Origin: Acidobacteriota bacterium
Lineage (GTDB): Bacteria; Acidobacteriota; Terriglobia; Terriglobales; Acidobacteriaceae
Assembly: GCA_021780415.1 (NCBI GenBank)
Contig: JAJXYW010000140.1
Coordinates: 1 to 6,689 of the forward strand
Direction of reading: 5' to 3'
DNA: 6,689 bases
This document shows positions 1 through 5,590 of this stretch, in pieces. The translations under genes were made by a program, and so were the position numbers. Numbering within the stretch: the first letter of the stretch is position 1; the number at the start of each line of letters is the position of its first letter. A model generated the notes under the pieces. The model worked only from the letters and a program-made list of their open reading frames with translations. It was not told the origin of the DNA and did no database searches.

Positions 1-920
1 TCCTCTCCTCGCACGAGGGAGGCGTTGAGTTGGATCGTCACGTAATGGCCGAGGGCGTGTCTGTAGCGCTTCTCGATTTCGTAGCTCGGAAACTCACCCG
101 AAAGGGCACGGGCGAACCGATCTTTGCTGATGGCGAGATCGTCGGGGTGCGTGAGGTCGAAGCCACTCTTTCCGATCAGGTCTTCTTCCGAGCACCCAAG
201 GAGTTGGCAGTGGGCCGCGTTGAGCCTGAGGAAGCGGCCGTCAGGCCCCACCAGGGCCATGCCGATCGGTGCGTGCTCAAACGCTGCGACGAAGGTCCGC
301 TGACTCTCCTGCAGGGCCCCCGCCGCATGCTTCTGGGCGGTGATGTCCCGGCTGTGAACGGCGAAGCCCGTCACGGCCCCCTGCGCGTTGTAGGCCGGGC
401 CAAACGCCGCTTCGAACCAGACGCCATCGCGCTCGTACTCGAGGGTGGCCGGAATCCCCGCCTGCGTCGCGTCCAACGCGATCTCGTCCCAAGTTCTGCC
501 TGCTCCCAGCGGCACGAAGTCACGGATGTGGCGGCCGATGAGCGCGGCCTGGGGGACGCCGAGACCTTCGGCTGCGCTCGCGCTCACCATGTAAATGACA
601 CCTGCCGCGTCGAGCATGAACACGCCATCCGGCGTCGCGTCGAGCAGGGCGCGCAGATTCCAGTCCTCCCCGCCCGGCGCGACGAGCATCCGGGTGTGCT
701 TGCTCCGCCCGTAGGCGACGCCGAGCCAACCGATCAGCACGAGTTGGAGGGCGAGAGCGACCTCCGTCTGGATGTGAAGGCCGCGCGCGCCGGCCCACCA
801 CGCGAAGGCCCCGGCGAGAAAGCACGTTGCGAGGACGGCAGGGTTGACCACCGCAAGGCGGACGTAGTTCCTGTGGAACGATAAGGAGGTGCGTCCCAGA
901 GTGATCGACGGTTTGTCCAT
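1..920 (-). CDS. Membrane-anchored PAS-domain sensor protein, C-terminus beyond window (partial)
   Basis: Reading the minus strand from an ATG at 920-918 gives 306 codons open to the window edge. The N-terminus is a short cytoplasmic lead (MDKPSITLGRTSLSF...), then two hydrophobic segments at about residues 22-45 and 54-70. Two PAS/PAC modules follow. The first, about 88-205, begins ALLDATPDGVFMLD and closes with the typical linker VHSRDITAQKHA. The second starts near 206 with ESQRTFVAAFEHAPIGMALV and contains LGCSEEDLIGKSGFDLTHPDD. This arrangement is usual in membrane histidine kinases and other signalling proteins that sense small ligands, redox state or light near the membrane. The output domain lies outside the window, so kinase, cyclase or other output cannot be decided. 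The start has only a G-rich stretch (GGGGGTGGG) as ribosome site. It sits about 230 nt beyond the cluster and is probably a separate transcription unit. The long plus-strand frame over it is a shadow. Confidence 0.88.
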   Translation of the reverse strand, partial: MDKPSITLGRTSLSFHRNYVRLAVVNPAVLATCFLAGAFAWWAGARGLHIQTEVALALQLVLIGWLGVAYGRSKHTRMLVAPGGEDWNLRALLDATPDGVFMLDAAGVIYMVSASAAEGLGVPQAALIGRHIRDFVPLGAGRTWDEIALDATQAGIPATLEYERDGVWFEAAFGPAYNAQGAVTGFAVHSRDITAQKHAAGALQESQRTFVAAFEHAPIGMALVGPDGRFLRLNAAHCQLLGCSEEDLIGKSGFDLTHPDDLAISKDRFARALSGEFPSYEIEKRYRHALGHYVTIQLNASLVRGE

Positions 921-1151
921 CCCACCCCCGCTTGCTCGCCGGCCCACCCGCCCGACCGATTCGCTCCGCCGGTACCGCGACGCCTCAACTCGCCCCGTGA
1001 GGTCCGATGTGAAGACTAGTCCGATCGGATTTGGAACGCAAGACCTAATCTCAAAACTGAAAGCGCGTCAATCCCGCATTGGGGCGTCGTAACCTCTGAT
1101 AGGGTTGCATCGTCGCCCCGAAGACGGCGAGGAGGCCAGGTGAAGGATCCC
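921..1151. other. Intergenic region between the PAS gene and the cluster
   Basis: This stretch of 231 nt holds no supported gene. From 1010 to 1080 it is richer in A and T than its surroundings, and it should contain the PAS gene promoter. Two palindromes sit back to back, ACTAGT (1015-1020) and CCGATCGG (1021-1028); a third, CGGTACCG, is at 970-977. Any of these could be a binding site upstream of the PAS gene, but short palindromes are common by chance. I could not find a convincing TATA box or bacterial -10 element. Confidence 0.4.
1081..1119 (-). terminator. Imperfect stem-loop after the gene cluster, possible terminator
   Basis: GGGGCG at 1081-1086 can pair with CGCCCC at 1114-1119. Inside this, AACC (1091-1094) can pair with GGTT (1103-1106), giving a two-part stem. 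On the minus strand it lies 32 nt after the stop of the last cluster gene (1152). About 20 nt further, a weakly T-rich stretch (TTTCAGTTTT) follows. There is no T-run directly after the stem, so this is not a classic intrinsic terminator. It could instead be a regulatory leader structure or chance in GC-rich DNA. Confidence 0.3.
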
Positions 1152-1385
1152 TCATCTCACCTCGTCGGAACGGCGGGGCACTGCGTCCTCTCCCAGCGAT
1201 CCTTTTCCTTCGATGGCGGGGTCGTCTGCCACTCTATGTTGTTGGGGGGCGTCGGGGCCGCTCGCGCAGAGGGGGACGATGTAGTCGGGCGACAGCTCGC
1301 TCACGAGCCTGCTGAGATGGTTGCCGAAGTCTTGGACGAGTTGTGACATTTGCTGCAGGACAGGGAGGGTGCTGGGGTTTTTCAA
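1152..1385 (-). CDS. Hypothetical small protein (77 aa), last gene of cluster
   Basis: I do not recognise this protein. It starts at TTG (1385-1383), chosen because AGGAGG stands 9 nt before it, the best ribosome site in the neighbourhood. An in-frame ATG lies 12 codons later. The first half (about residues 8-32, LPVLQQMSQLVQDFGNHLSR) can form an amphipathic helix. The second half is polar, rich in Asp, Pro and Glu, and looks disordered. No membrane segment or metal motif is visible. It follows the membrane-protein gene after a 97-nt gap that contains a small hairpin. A competing plus-strand frame (1140-1346) with its own AGGAGG and GTG covers the same DNA. I prefer the minus reading because of direction, the strong G/C third codon positions and the helix. 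Confidence 0.55.
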   Translation of the reverse strand: MKNPSTLPVLQQMSQLVQDFGNHLSRLVSELSPDYIVPLCASGPDAPQQHRVADDPAIEGKGSLGEDAVPRRSDEVR

Positions 1386-1434
1386 GGTTGTGGTCCTCCT
1401 GAGACGTGCCCTCTGTTAGGAGTTGAAGCGTGGT

Positions 1435-1452
1435 CGAGGCGCACGAGCCTCG
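1435..1452 (-). other. Short perfect hairpin between membrane-protein gene and 77-aa gene
   Basis: CGAGGC (1435-1440) and GCCTCG (1447-1452) form a 6-bp GC-rich stem with a 6-nt loop. It lies in the 97-nt gap after the stop at 1483 and before the TTG start at 1385. It could stabilise the upstream message or attenuate the last gene. There is no T-run after it on either strand. Confidence 0.3.
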
Positions 1453-1482
1453 GACTCGGCAGCGCGCGTTGCTCGCGATCGG

Positions 1483-2163
1483 TCATGTGGCGCCCTGCTG
1501 GAGGGCTTCCTCGTAGTGGGTTCCTCCGAGGATGCGGATGGCGAACAGGAGTTCGATCGCGAAGAGGCGGAGGAACTTGTAGTAGCGCAAGAAGAACAGG
1601 AGTGCCGCAGCGATTAGGAGCGCGCTCGTCCCCCATCGTGCCTGGGTGATAGCGATGGTTGCGAGGATGATGGCGATGGTGCTGGTGTTTCTCATGAGGT
1701 CGTACTGGCTGATGAACGTGAGGAGTCGTTGTGCGCTGAGGGTGTCGTGTCGGGACACGTAGTGGTGTTGGAGGATGAACTGGTCGCTCGTCGAGAGTTC
1801 GGTGAATGACGGGCCGAAGAGCGCGTCTTGTGCCGTGCGCAGGTCGTTCCGAAAGGTCACACTCAGGGGCGCGATGCGCACGAGCCGGCGCCACGGTATG
1901 CTCGGCGTGGTTGTTTCGAGCAGGTGGGTGGTCGGGTAGCCAAGGAGCTTGGCAACCAGCAGATGCTCTAGGATGGTGCTTGCGAGGAAGGCAATGGCGT
2001 GCCCGGTGAGGTAGGCCGTGATGGTCCAGAGCGCGATGGTGACGAGGTCGGTCGGCAGGGCCCCTGGCGGCCAGCCGGTGAGGAGTCGGGCTCCGGCGAG
2101 GCCGGTGGCGCCGGTGAAGAGGTACCCGAGGTGGTCGAAGTAGCTGAAGACGTCGGTCTTCAT
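1483..2163 (-). CDS. Uncharacterised multi-spanning membrane protein (226 aa)
   Basis: The protein begins MKTDVFSYFDHLGYLFTG and is very hydrophobic at both ends. Likely membrane segments are about residues 11-30, 39-62, 159-174 and 177-193, with a further amphipathic or membrane stretch at 196-212 (FLRLFAIELLFAIRIL). A soluble middle part, about 80-155, contains FRNDLRTAQDALFG and DQFILQHHYVSRHDTL and probably faces one side as a domain. No enzyme motif or signal peptide is evident. The general pattern (an early YLTGHAIAFLAS helix and a C-terminal RYYKFLRLFA helix) resembles widespread unassigned membrane proteins, but I cannot name a family. Its ATG is only 4 nt after the stop of the MBL gene and has no clear ribosome site of its own, so it is probably translated by coupling. 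That pairing suggests it works with the MBL protein. Confidence 0.85.
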   Translation of the reverse strand: MKTDVFSYFDHLGYLFTGATGLAGARLLTGWPPGALPTDLVTIALWTITAYLTGHAIAFLASTILEHLLVAKLLGYPTTHLLETTTPSIPWRRLVRIAPLSVTFRNDLRTAQDALFGPSFTELSTSDQFILQHHYVSRHDTLSAQRLLTFISQYDLMRNTSTIAIILATIAITQARWGTSALLIAAALLFFLRYYKFLRLFAIELLFAIRILGGTHYEEALQQGAT

Positions 2164-2167
2164 GGGT

Positions 2168-2932
2168 TTATCCGGCGTTGCTCGTCCAGGTGCCGTCGTC
2201 GTTCATCGTGAAGGTGATGGTGCCGTGCTTGCGGGTGGTGCGGACGCCGTGGCGCGCGAGGGGTACGTAGTCCTCGTACGCGTCGGAGTTCTTGACGGAG
2301 CCGCTGCTAATGATCACGTAGCCCGGGTTCACGTGTTGGACGAACTCCTTGAGGAAGCCACTCTTCTGGCCGTGGTGTGGCGCGAGGAGGATGTCGGCGC
2401 TGAAGGCGTTCCAGTCCTGAGTGAACCGGTGCATGGACTGTGGGCCGTTGTCGCCCGTGATGAGCACCTTGCGGTTGCGGTACTGGACGAGGACGATGGC
2501 GCTCGCCTCATTGAGTTCGTCTCCGGTGGTCGTGCTTGCTGGCGCCGTGGCCGGCGCGAGGACTCGGACCAGGACTGTGTCGTCCTGGCGCAGCACGCGG
2601 CCCTTGGTGGCGTTCTCTCCGGCGGGCGGCTGGCGCAGCTGGTAGTACGCGTCGAAGTTGGGCTTGTCCTGGGCGGAGCAGGGTCGCGGGTAGTAGATCG
2701 TACTGATGCTGTAGAAGCGTCGGATCTTGGCCCGAAGTTCGGCGAGGCTCTTGAGGTGGTCCGCGTGTGGGTGTGTGATTACCACCTGGTGGAGGGTCCA
2801 GACGGTCTCGAGGTACTGAGCGGTGGACCGCTCACCTGCTCCCGCGTCGATGAGGAGTTTGGTCGTGTCGCTGAACGCGAAGTACGTGCTGTGGCAGTCT
2901 CCAACGTCCAAGAACGAGACTTGCATTGACAC
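2168..2932 (-). CDS. ComEC/Rec2-type metallo-beta-lactamase-fold hydrolase (254 aa)
   Basis: This is a stand-alone MBL-fold protein of the type found as the C-terminal domain of ComEC/Rec2. The opening strand reads VSFLDVGDCHSTYF, matching the family's DVGxGxS start, and is followed by LLIDAG (26-31). The metal site HPHADH is at residues 54-59 (H54, H56, D58, H59). NEASAIVLVQY (141-151), ITGD (158-161) and APHHGQKSG (184-192) match the later ComEC motifs. Such domains bind two metal ions and usually cleave phosphodiester bonds in nucleic acids or nucleotides; the substrate here is unknown. No signal peptide or membrane segment is present, so it should be cytoplasmic. I chose GTG at 2932 because GGGAG lies 6 nt before it; the ATG at 2926 would have 12 nt spacing. 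The membrane-protein gene follows after 4 nt. Confidence 0.9.
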   Translation of the reverse strand: MSMQVSFLDVGDCHSTYFAFSDTTKLLIDAGAGERSTAQYLETVWTLHQVVITHPHADHLKSLAELRAKIRRFYSISTIYYPRPCSAQDKPNFDAYYQLRQPPAGENATKGRVLRQDDTVLVRVLAPATAPASTTTGDELNEASAIVLVQYRNRKVLITGDNGPQSMHRFTQDWNAFSADILLAPHHGQKSGFLKEFVQHVNPGYVIISSGSVKNSDAYEDYVPLARHGVRTTRKHGTITFTMNDDGTWTSNAG

Positions 2933-2968
2933 AGTGCACTCCCTTCTGGGCTGGACGGCACGTTGAGA

Positions 2969-3205
2969 TTACTGCGCCATGAGCGGGCGGTCAATAGTCG
3001 GTCGTTCTCGGGGGCGGTGGTGGTGCTCGTCACCCGCGCCGGTCGCGATTGGTGGGGCCGCAACCGGTGGGACGGCGGCTCTCTGGTGTTGCTCGCGCGC
3101 ATCTCTTGTTGGTGCAGGGGTTGTGGTGGTGTGGTTCCCTGGCAGGGGTGTCCCGGTGGGGATTTTCTTGTCGCGCTCGTGGCGGGGCTGGCGGGCTTCC
3201 GTCAC
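2969..3205 (-). CDS. Possible small Pro/Thr/His/Arg-rich protein (78 aa)
   Basis: This doubtful reading frame fills the otherwise empty gap between the dehydrogenase-like and MBL genes. Its GTG (3205-3203) overlaps the dehydrogenase stop in a GTGA arrangement, and it ends at TAA (2971-2969), 36 nt before the MBL start. The product begins TEARQPRHERDKK and continues with PGNHTTTTPAPT and GAGDEHHHRPRER. It looks disordered and basic, with no recognisable domain. Third codon positions are G/C-rich, as in the neighbours. Against it, the GGGGAGG before the start touches the GTG, too close for a normal ribosome site. The same A/C-rich character also occurs in the non-coding 5000-5540 region, with a shared 13-nt string. 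It may be intergenic DNA read as protein. Confidence 0.28.
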   Translation of the reverse strand: MTEARQPRHERDKKIPTGTPLPGNHTTTTPAPTRDAREQHQRAAVPPVAAPPIATGAGDEHHHRPRERPTIDRPLMAQ

Positions 3206-4437
3206 CTCCCCACGCGACTTGGGGGGCTGGTGCTCAGGCGCTCGACGAGACTCGCTATGGTCTTGGCGAGTTGTTCGAGGAAGATGTAGCTGATCCTGGG
3301 GTGGTAGAGGGGGGCCTGGATTTCTTCGACATGGTTGAGGAGGAGTTCGCTTGGTTCCAGGACGCGTTGTCGCCACTTCTCGAGGAAGTCGTTGAAGTTG
3401 GGTGGGTGGGCGTCGCTACGGCCTCCGCATGCGATGAGCCGGAGGTCTTCGGTGACGTACTGCAGGTCCTTGATGAGGCGATGGACCGTGTCCTTCGTAC
3501 AACCAGCGATTCGCTTCCAGGTGGTATCGACATGGCGCTGGGCTTCTCCGAACGGGATGTCTCTGTGCTGGCTACGAGCGTAGAAGTACAGGGCGAGCGC
3601 GATCTCGGCGCGCAGGCGCGCGATGAGGTGTTGAAGAGATTCTTCTTGCAGGATGTCGCCGATGGTTGCGGCGTACGTCAGGTTGTGGCGCAGGGCGAGG
3701 GCCGCGAGGGCGTACTGGAGGCCGTTCATGACCCAGAACTTCTTGCGGACCTCGATTTCATAGTCTGGCGCGTCACAGAGGAAGCGTTCGAGTTGGAGGT
3801 CCTGAAGGCTTTTCTTGATTGGGTCTAGCCGCGTTTTGTCCGGGAAGATGAACCTGAAGTGGGCGTAGCGCTCTGTCGTGACGTGGCACGTCGCGTTCTC
3901 GACGAGAATCTCGTCGCTGCAGATGCGATCAACGATGGCGTCGGCGGCAAAGACATGGTCGTCGACCCACGTTGTGGGTAGGTTGCTCGCTTTGAGATGG
4001 CTGATCGCGTGCGTTCCGGCGTCCGATTTGTTCTCTAGGGGCAGGAAGATCAGGGCGTGTTTGCTGTAGAAGGCGCTGTGCTTCGTCAGTAGGACTGTGA
4101 GGGCTTGGTAGATGGCGTCGAGGTTCCCGACGCCCACGCTGCACGAGACAACCTGGGGTGGTGTTCCGTCGAGGACCTCTAGGACGCTCTGGGGCGATGC
4201 GTGGTCATAGCGGCGAATCGGCGGGGCGCTGTAGGTTTCCGTTGTGCCGTCCTGGTAGCGAAGCTCGACTGTGCCCCCGCCCTCGAGTGTGGGGTAGTAG
4301 TTCCTCTCGGAGCTTTGACGAATGACCGCTACGAGGCTCGCCTGGGAGCGCGGCTGGAAGAAGGGAAGAACGAATCCTAGCCCGAGTGGGCCAAGACCGA
4401 AGTGGAGGTGGCGCAGTGGTTCGGCTTCAGTCCTCAC
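3202..4437 (-). CDS. Mannitol-dehydrogenase-fold protein (polyol/mannitol-1-phosphate dehydrogenase-like), 411 aa
   Basis: The N-terminus HLHFGLGPLGLGFV (residues 10-23) is the GxGxxGxG dinucleotide-binding loop in the form seen in MtlD (HFGAGNIGRGF). Further agreement with MtlD includes VVSCSVGVG (about 96-104), FLPLENKSDAGTHAISHLK (131-149) and DDHVFAADAIVDRIC (159-173). Then comes the helical C-terminal domain from about 190. The family's catalytic K-x4-N-x2-H is read here as K233, N238 and Q241 (KFWVMNGLQ), so the histidine is glutamine. Length is between MtlD (about 380) and mannitol 2-dehydrogenases (about 490). Known members oxidise polyols or sugar phosphates with NAD(P); activity here is uncertain. 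The GTG start overlaps the upstream 108-aa gene by 11 nt and has no ribosome site, which suggests coupling. It is a cytoplasmic protein by sequence. Confidence 0.85.
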   Translation of the reverse strand: MRTEAEPLRHLHFGLGPLGLGFVLPFFQPRSQASLVAVIRQSSERNYYPTLEGGGTVELRYQDGTTETYSAPPIRRYDHASPQSVLEVLDGTPPQVVSCSVGVGNLDAIYQALTVLLTKHSAFYSKHALIFLPLENKSDAGTHAISHLKASNLPTTWVDDHVFAADAIVDRICSDEILVENATCHVTTERYAHFRFIFPDKTRLDPIKKSLQDLQLERFLCDAPDYEIEVRKKFWVMNGLQYALAALALRHNLTYAATIGDILQEESLQHLIARLRAEIALALYFYARSQHRDIPFGEAQRHVDTTWKRIAGCTKDTVHRLIKDLQYVTEDLRLIACGGRSDAHPPNFNDFLEKWRQRVLEPSELLLNHVEEIQAPLYHPRISYIFLEQLAKTIASLVERLSTSPPSRVGR

Positions 4438-4753
4438 GGGGAGGGAGGAGGCTGTAGACGGTGAGCAGGTCGGTGCAGTAGGCGCATGAGGAGGTGTGGG
4501 TGTGCCATGGCGCGATGTAGTCGCGCCGTTCCTCGGTGTTGGTGTAGAACTCCAAGAGCAGGGGGTCGATGTGGTCCTCGGGCTTGAAGCCTTCAGGATT
4601 GATGGGAATCGGCTTCCTTACCCATGCGGGCCCCCTCGCGCCCAGTGCGCGCAGCAGGGCGTCGCGATCCGCTTCGTCAACCGGACCGTTACGCTCTGTG
4701 AAGAGCGCGAGGACGCGTTGTTCCTCGTGGGTCGGTTGTTGATGTGAAAGCAT
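4427..4753 (-). CDS. Small HxxxCxxC zinc-finger-like protein (108 aa), first gene of cluster
   Basis: The start is the ATG at 4753-4751, with GGAGG 6 nt upstream; a longer frame opens upstream at 4849 but has no ribosome site. The protein is mainly acidic and soluble. The N-terminal half (EEQRVLALFTERNG ... DRDALLRALGARG) is predicted helical. The C-terminus carries HTHTSSCAYCTDLL with H84, H86, C90 and C93. The spacing H86-x3-C90-x2-C93 is the HxxxCxxC pattern of zinc-binding anti-sigma (ZAS/zf-HC2) domains, and the following TDLLTVYSLLP resembles the helix after that motif. A real anti-sigma factor would make no sense in an archaeon, so a general metal-binding adaptor or regulator is the safer reading. 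It overlaps the dehydrogenase-like gene by 11 nt. A promoter-like element lies about 95 nt upstream. I do not recognise the family. Confidence 0.72.
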   Translation of the reverse strand: MLSHQQPTHEEQRVLALFTERNGPVDEADRDALLRALGARGPAWVRKPIPINPEGFKPEDHIDPLLLEFYTNTEERRDYIAPWHTHTSSCAYCTDLLTVYSLLPPRED

Positions 4754-4845
4754 GTGGTTCCTCCCTGCGCTTGAACTGGCTCGGCTGGCAACCGTATTCC
4801 CCGTCGGGAAGGCTGCGGCCTTCATCTTCATGGGTGCCCTCGAGT

Positions 4846-4860
4846 TCATAAAGTTTTCTC
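4846..4860 (-). promoter_or_regulatory. Archaeal BRE/TATA-like promoter for the cluster
   Basis: On the minus strand, reading from 4860, the sequence GAGAAAACTTTATGA combines a purine/A-rich BRE-like part (GAGAAAA) with a TATA-like part (CTTTATGA). It stands out in a GC-rich setting. Archaeal start sites lie about 25 nt downstream, which would place the transcript start near 4820 and give a leader of about 65 nt before the ATG at 4753. The position suits expression of the whole cluster as one message. The TATA match is imperfect. Confidence 0.45.
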
Positions 4861-5214
4861 AGCAGGCGGCTTCTGCGCCTGCCTCCTTCCCTGCTGTCAG
4901 GTGCAGCATACGTCTGAAACTTATCGTCCGCCTCCTGTGCCCGCCTGTCAAGGCCGGCAATCCGTGGGCGGTGCTGGTGCACATATGTATCGTAGTCGTA
5001 GGTTGTTTGGTGTCAAGGGGTTGTTGGTTTCTCGTGGGTGGGTAGCAACGTCGAACCTCGCGGGGGGTTGTCGTGAGACCTTGGTCCCCAGTGAGGGGTT
5101 TGGCGTTCTGTCACGGGGCCACGCTCCGACTTGGTGTGAGCTGGATCACCTTCGGCAGGCGCCGGTTTGCGGTCGGCGTGGGGTGGGCACATCGTGGTGG
5201 CTCCTCGGGGTGGG

Positions 5215-5256
5215 GTGTCCCGGTTGGCGTGTCCCGGCGGGGGTGTCCTGGTTTGT
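5215..5256 (+). repeat. Three tandem 14-bp units, GTGTCCCGG-type
   Basis: Units GTGTCCCGGTTGGC (5215-5228), GTGTCCCGGCGGGG (5229-5242) and GTGTCCTGGTTTGT (5243-5256) follow one another at an exact 14-bp period. The first nine bases are conserved except for one C-to-T change in unit three. The period is twice that of the heptamer array 140 bp away. The 13-nt string GGGGTGTCCCGGT (5212-5224) occurs again at 3145-3157. Confidence 0.5.
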
Positions 5257-5393
5257 TGAGGTTGGGATTTCGTCGGTGTCCGGGGGGGCTTGTTGGTGTG
5301 CGAGCGTGTCTTCCCTGTCGGGGTGGGCTGTCGTTATTGTGCTGGTGTTGGCTGGTGGGGTCCGTGTTGGTGTGTCCTCGTGTGAGTGTGCTG

Positions 5394-5470
5394 TTGGCTA
5401 TTGGCTGTTGGTTATTGGTTGTTGGTCATTGGCTGTTGGTTGTTGGTTGTTGGCTGTTGGCTATTGGCTG
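5394..5470 (+). repeat. Tandem heptamer array, 11 copies of TTGGYYR
   Basis: Eleven heptamers run without interruption: the first four bases are always TTGG, and the last three vary as CTA, CTG, TTA, TTG, TCA, CTG, TTG, TTG, CTG, CTA, CTG. All differences are transitions. Degenerate units continue the 7-bp beat to about 5533, including TTGGGTG, TTGGGCG, TGATTGC, TGATTGA and TGATTGC. The array is in non-coding DNA and resembles in period the short tandemly repeated heptamers known from cyanobacteria and other genomes. The period would shift any reading frame, so it is not a protein repeat. Confidence 0.9.
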
Positions 5471-5590
5471 GTGCTCGGTTGGTGTTGGGTGTTGGGCGTG
5501 ATTGCTGATTGATGATTGCTGGCTGTTGAGTGTGCCGGCTGATGATGGATGGATTTCAAGAGTGTCCGGCTGGATAGAAAGGTGGGGAAA

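Noticed and set aside
30..884. Long plus-strand frame of 284 codons at the left edge.
   Set aside because: The minus strand over the same DNA encodes clear PAS domains with membrane segments. The plus product is a charged, motif-free shadow, as often arises in GC-rich DNA.
1021..1080. Bacterial -35/-10 promoter for the PAS gene: minus-strand TTGACG followed 17 nt later by TTAGGT.
   Set aside because: The -10 candidate agrees with the consensus at only two of six positions and the host is probably archaeal.
1382..1894. Minus-strand frame of 170 codons overlapping the membrane-protein gene.
   Set aside because: It is Pro/His/Arg-rich and overlaps, in another frame, the hydrophobic protein whose membrane segments and coupled start are convincing.
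2162..2929. Plus-strand frame of 255 codons opposite the MBL gene.
   Set aside because: The minus frame has the full set of MBL metal motifs; the plus frame mirrors it codon for codon and has no recognisable domain.
3049..3828. Plus-strand frame of 259 codons opposite the dehydrogenase-like gene.
   Set aside because: It is opposite the conserved mannitol-dehydrogenase C-terminal domain and shows no family features.
4689..4982. Minus-strand frame of 97 codons before the 108-aa gene.
   Set aside because: It overlaps the start of the better supported 108-aa gene out of frame, crosses the promoter-like element, and has no ribosome site.
4901..5512. Plus-strand frames (203 and 142 codons) rich in Gly, Val, Trp and Cys across the intergenic region.
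   Set aside because: They result from G/T-rich repeats; the 7-bp period makes the same words appear in all frames (for example LLVIGCW), and no domain is present.
5394..5533. CRISPR array in place of the heptamer repeat.
   Set aside because: Units are 7 bp and contiguous, without spacers; no cas gene is near.
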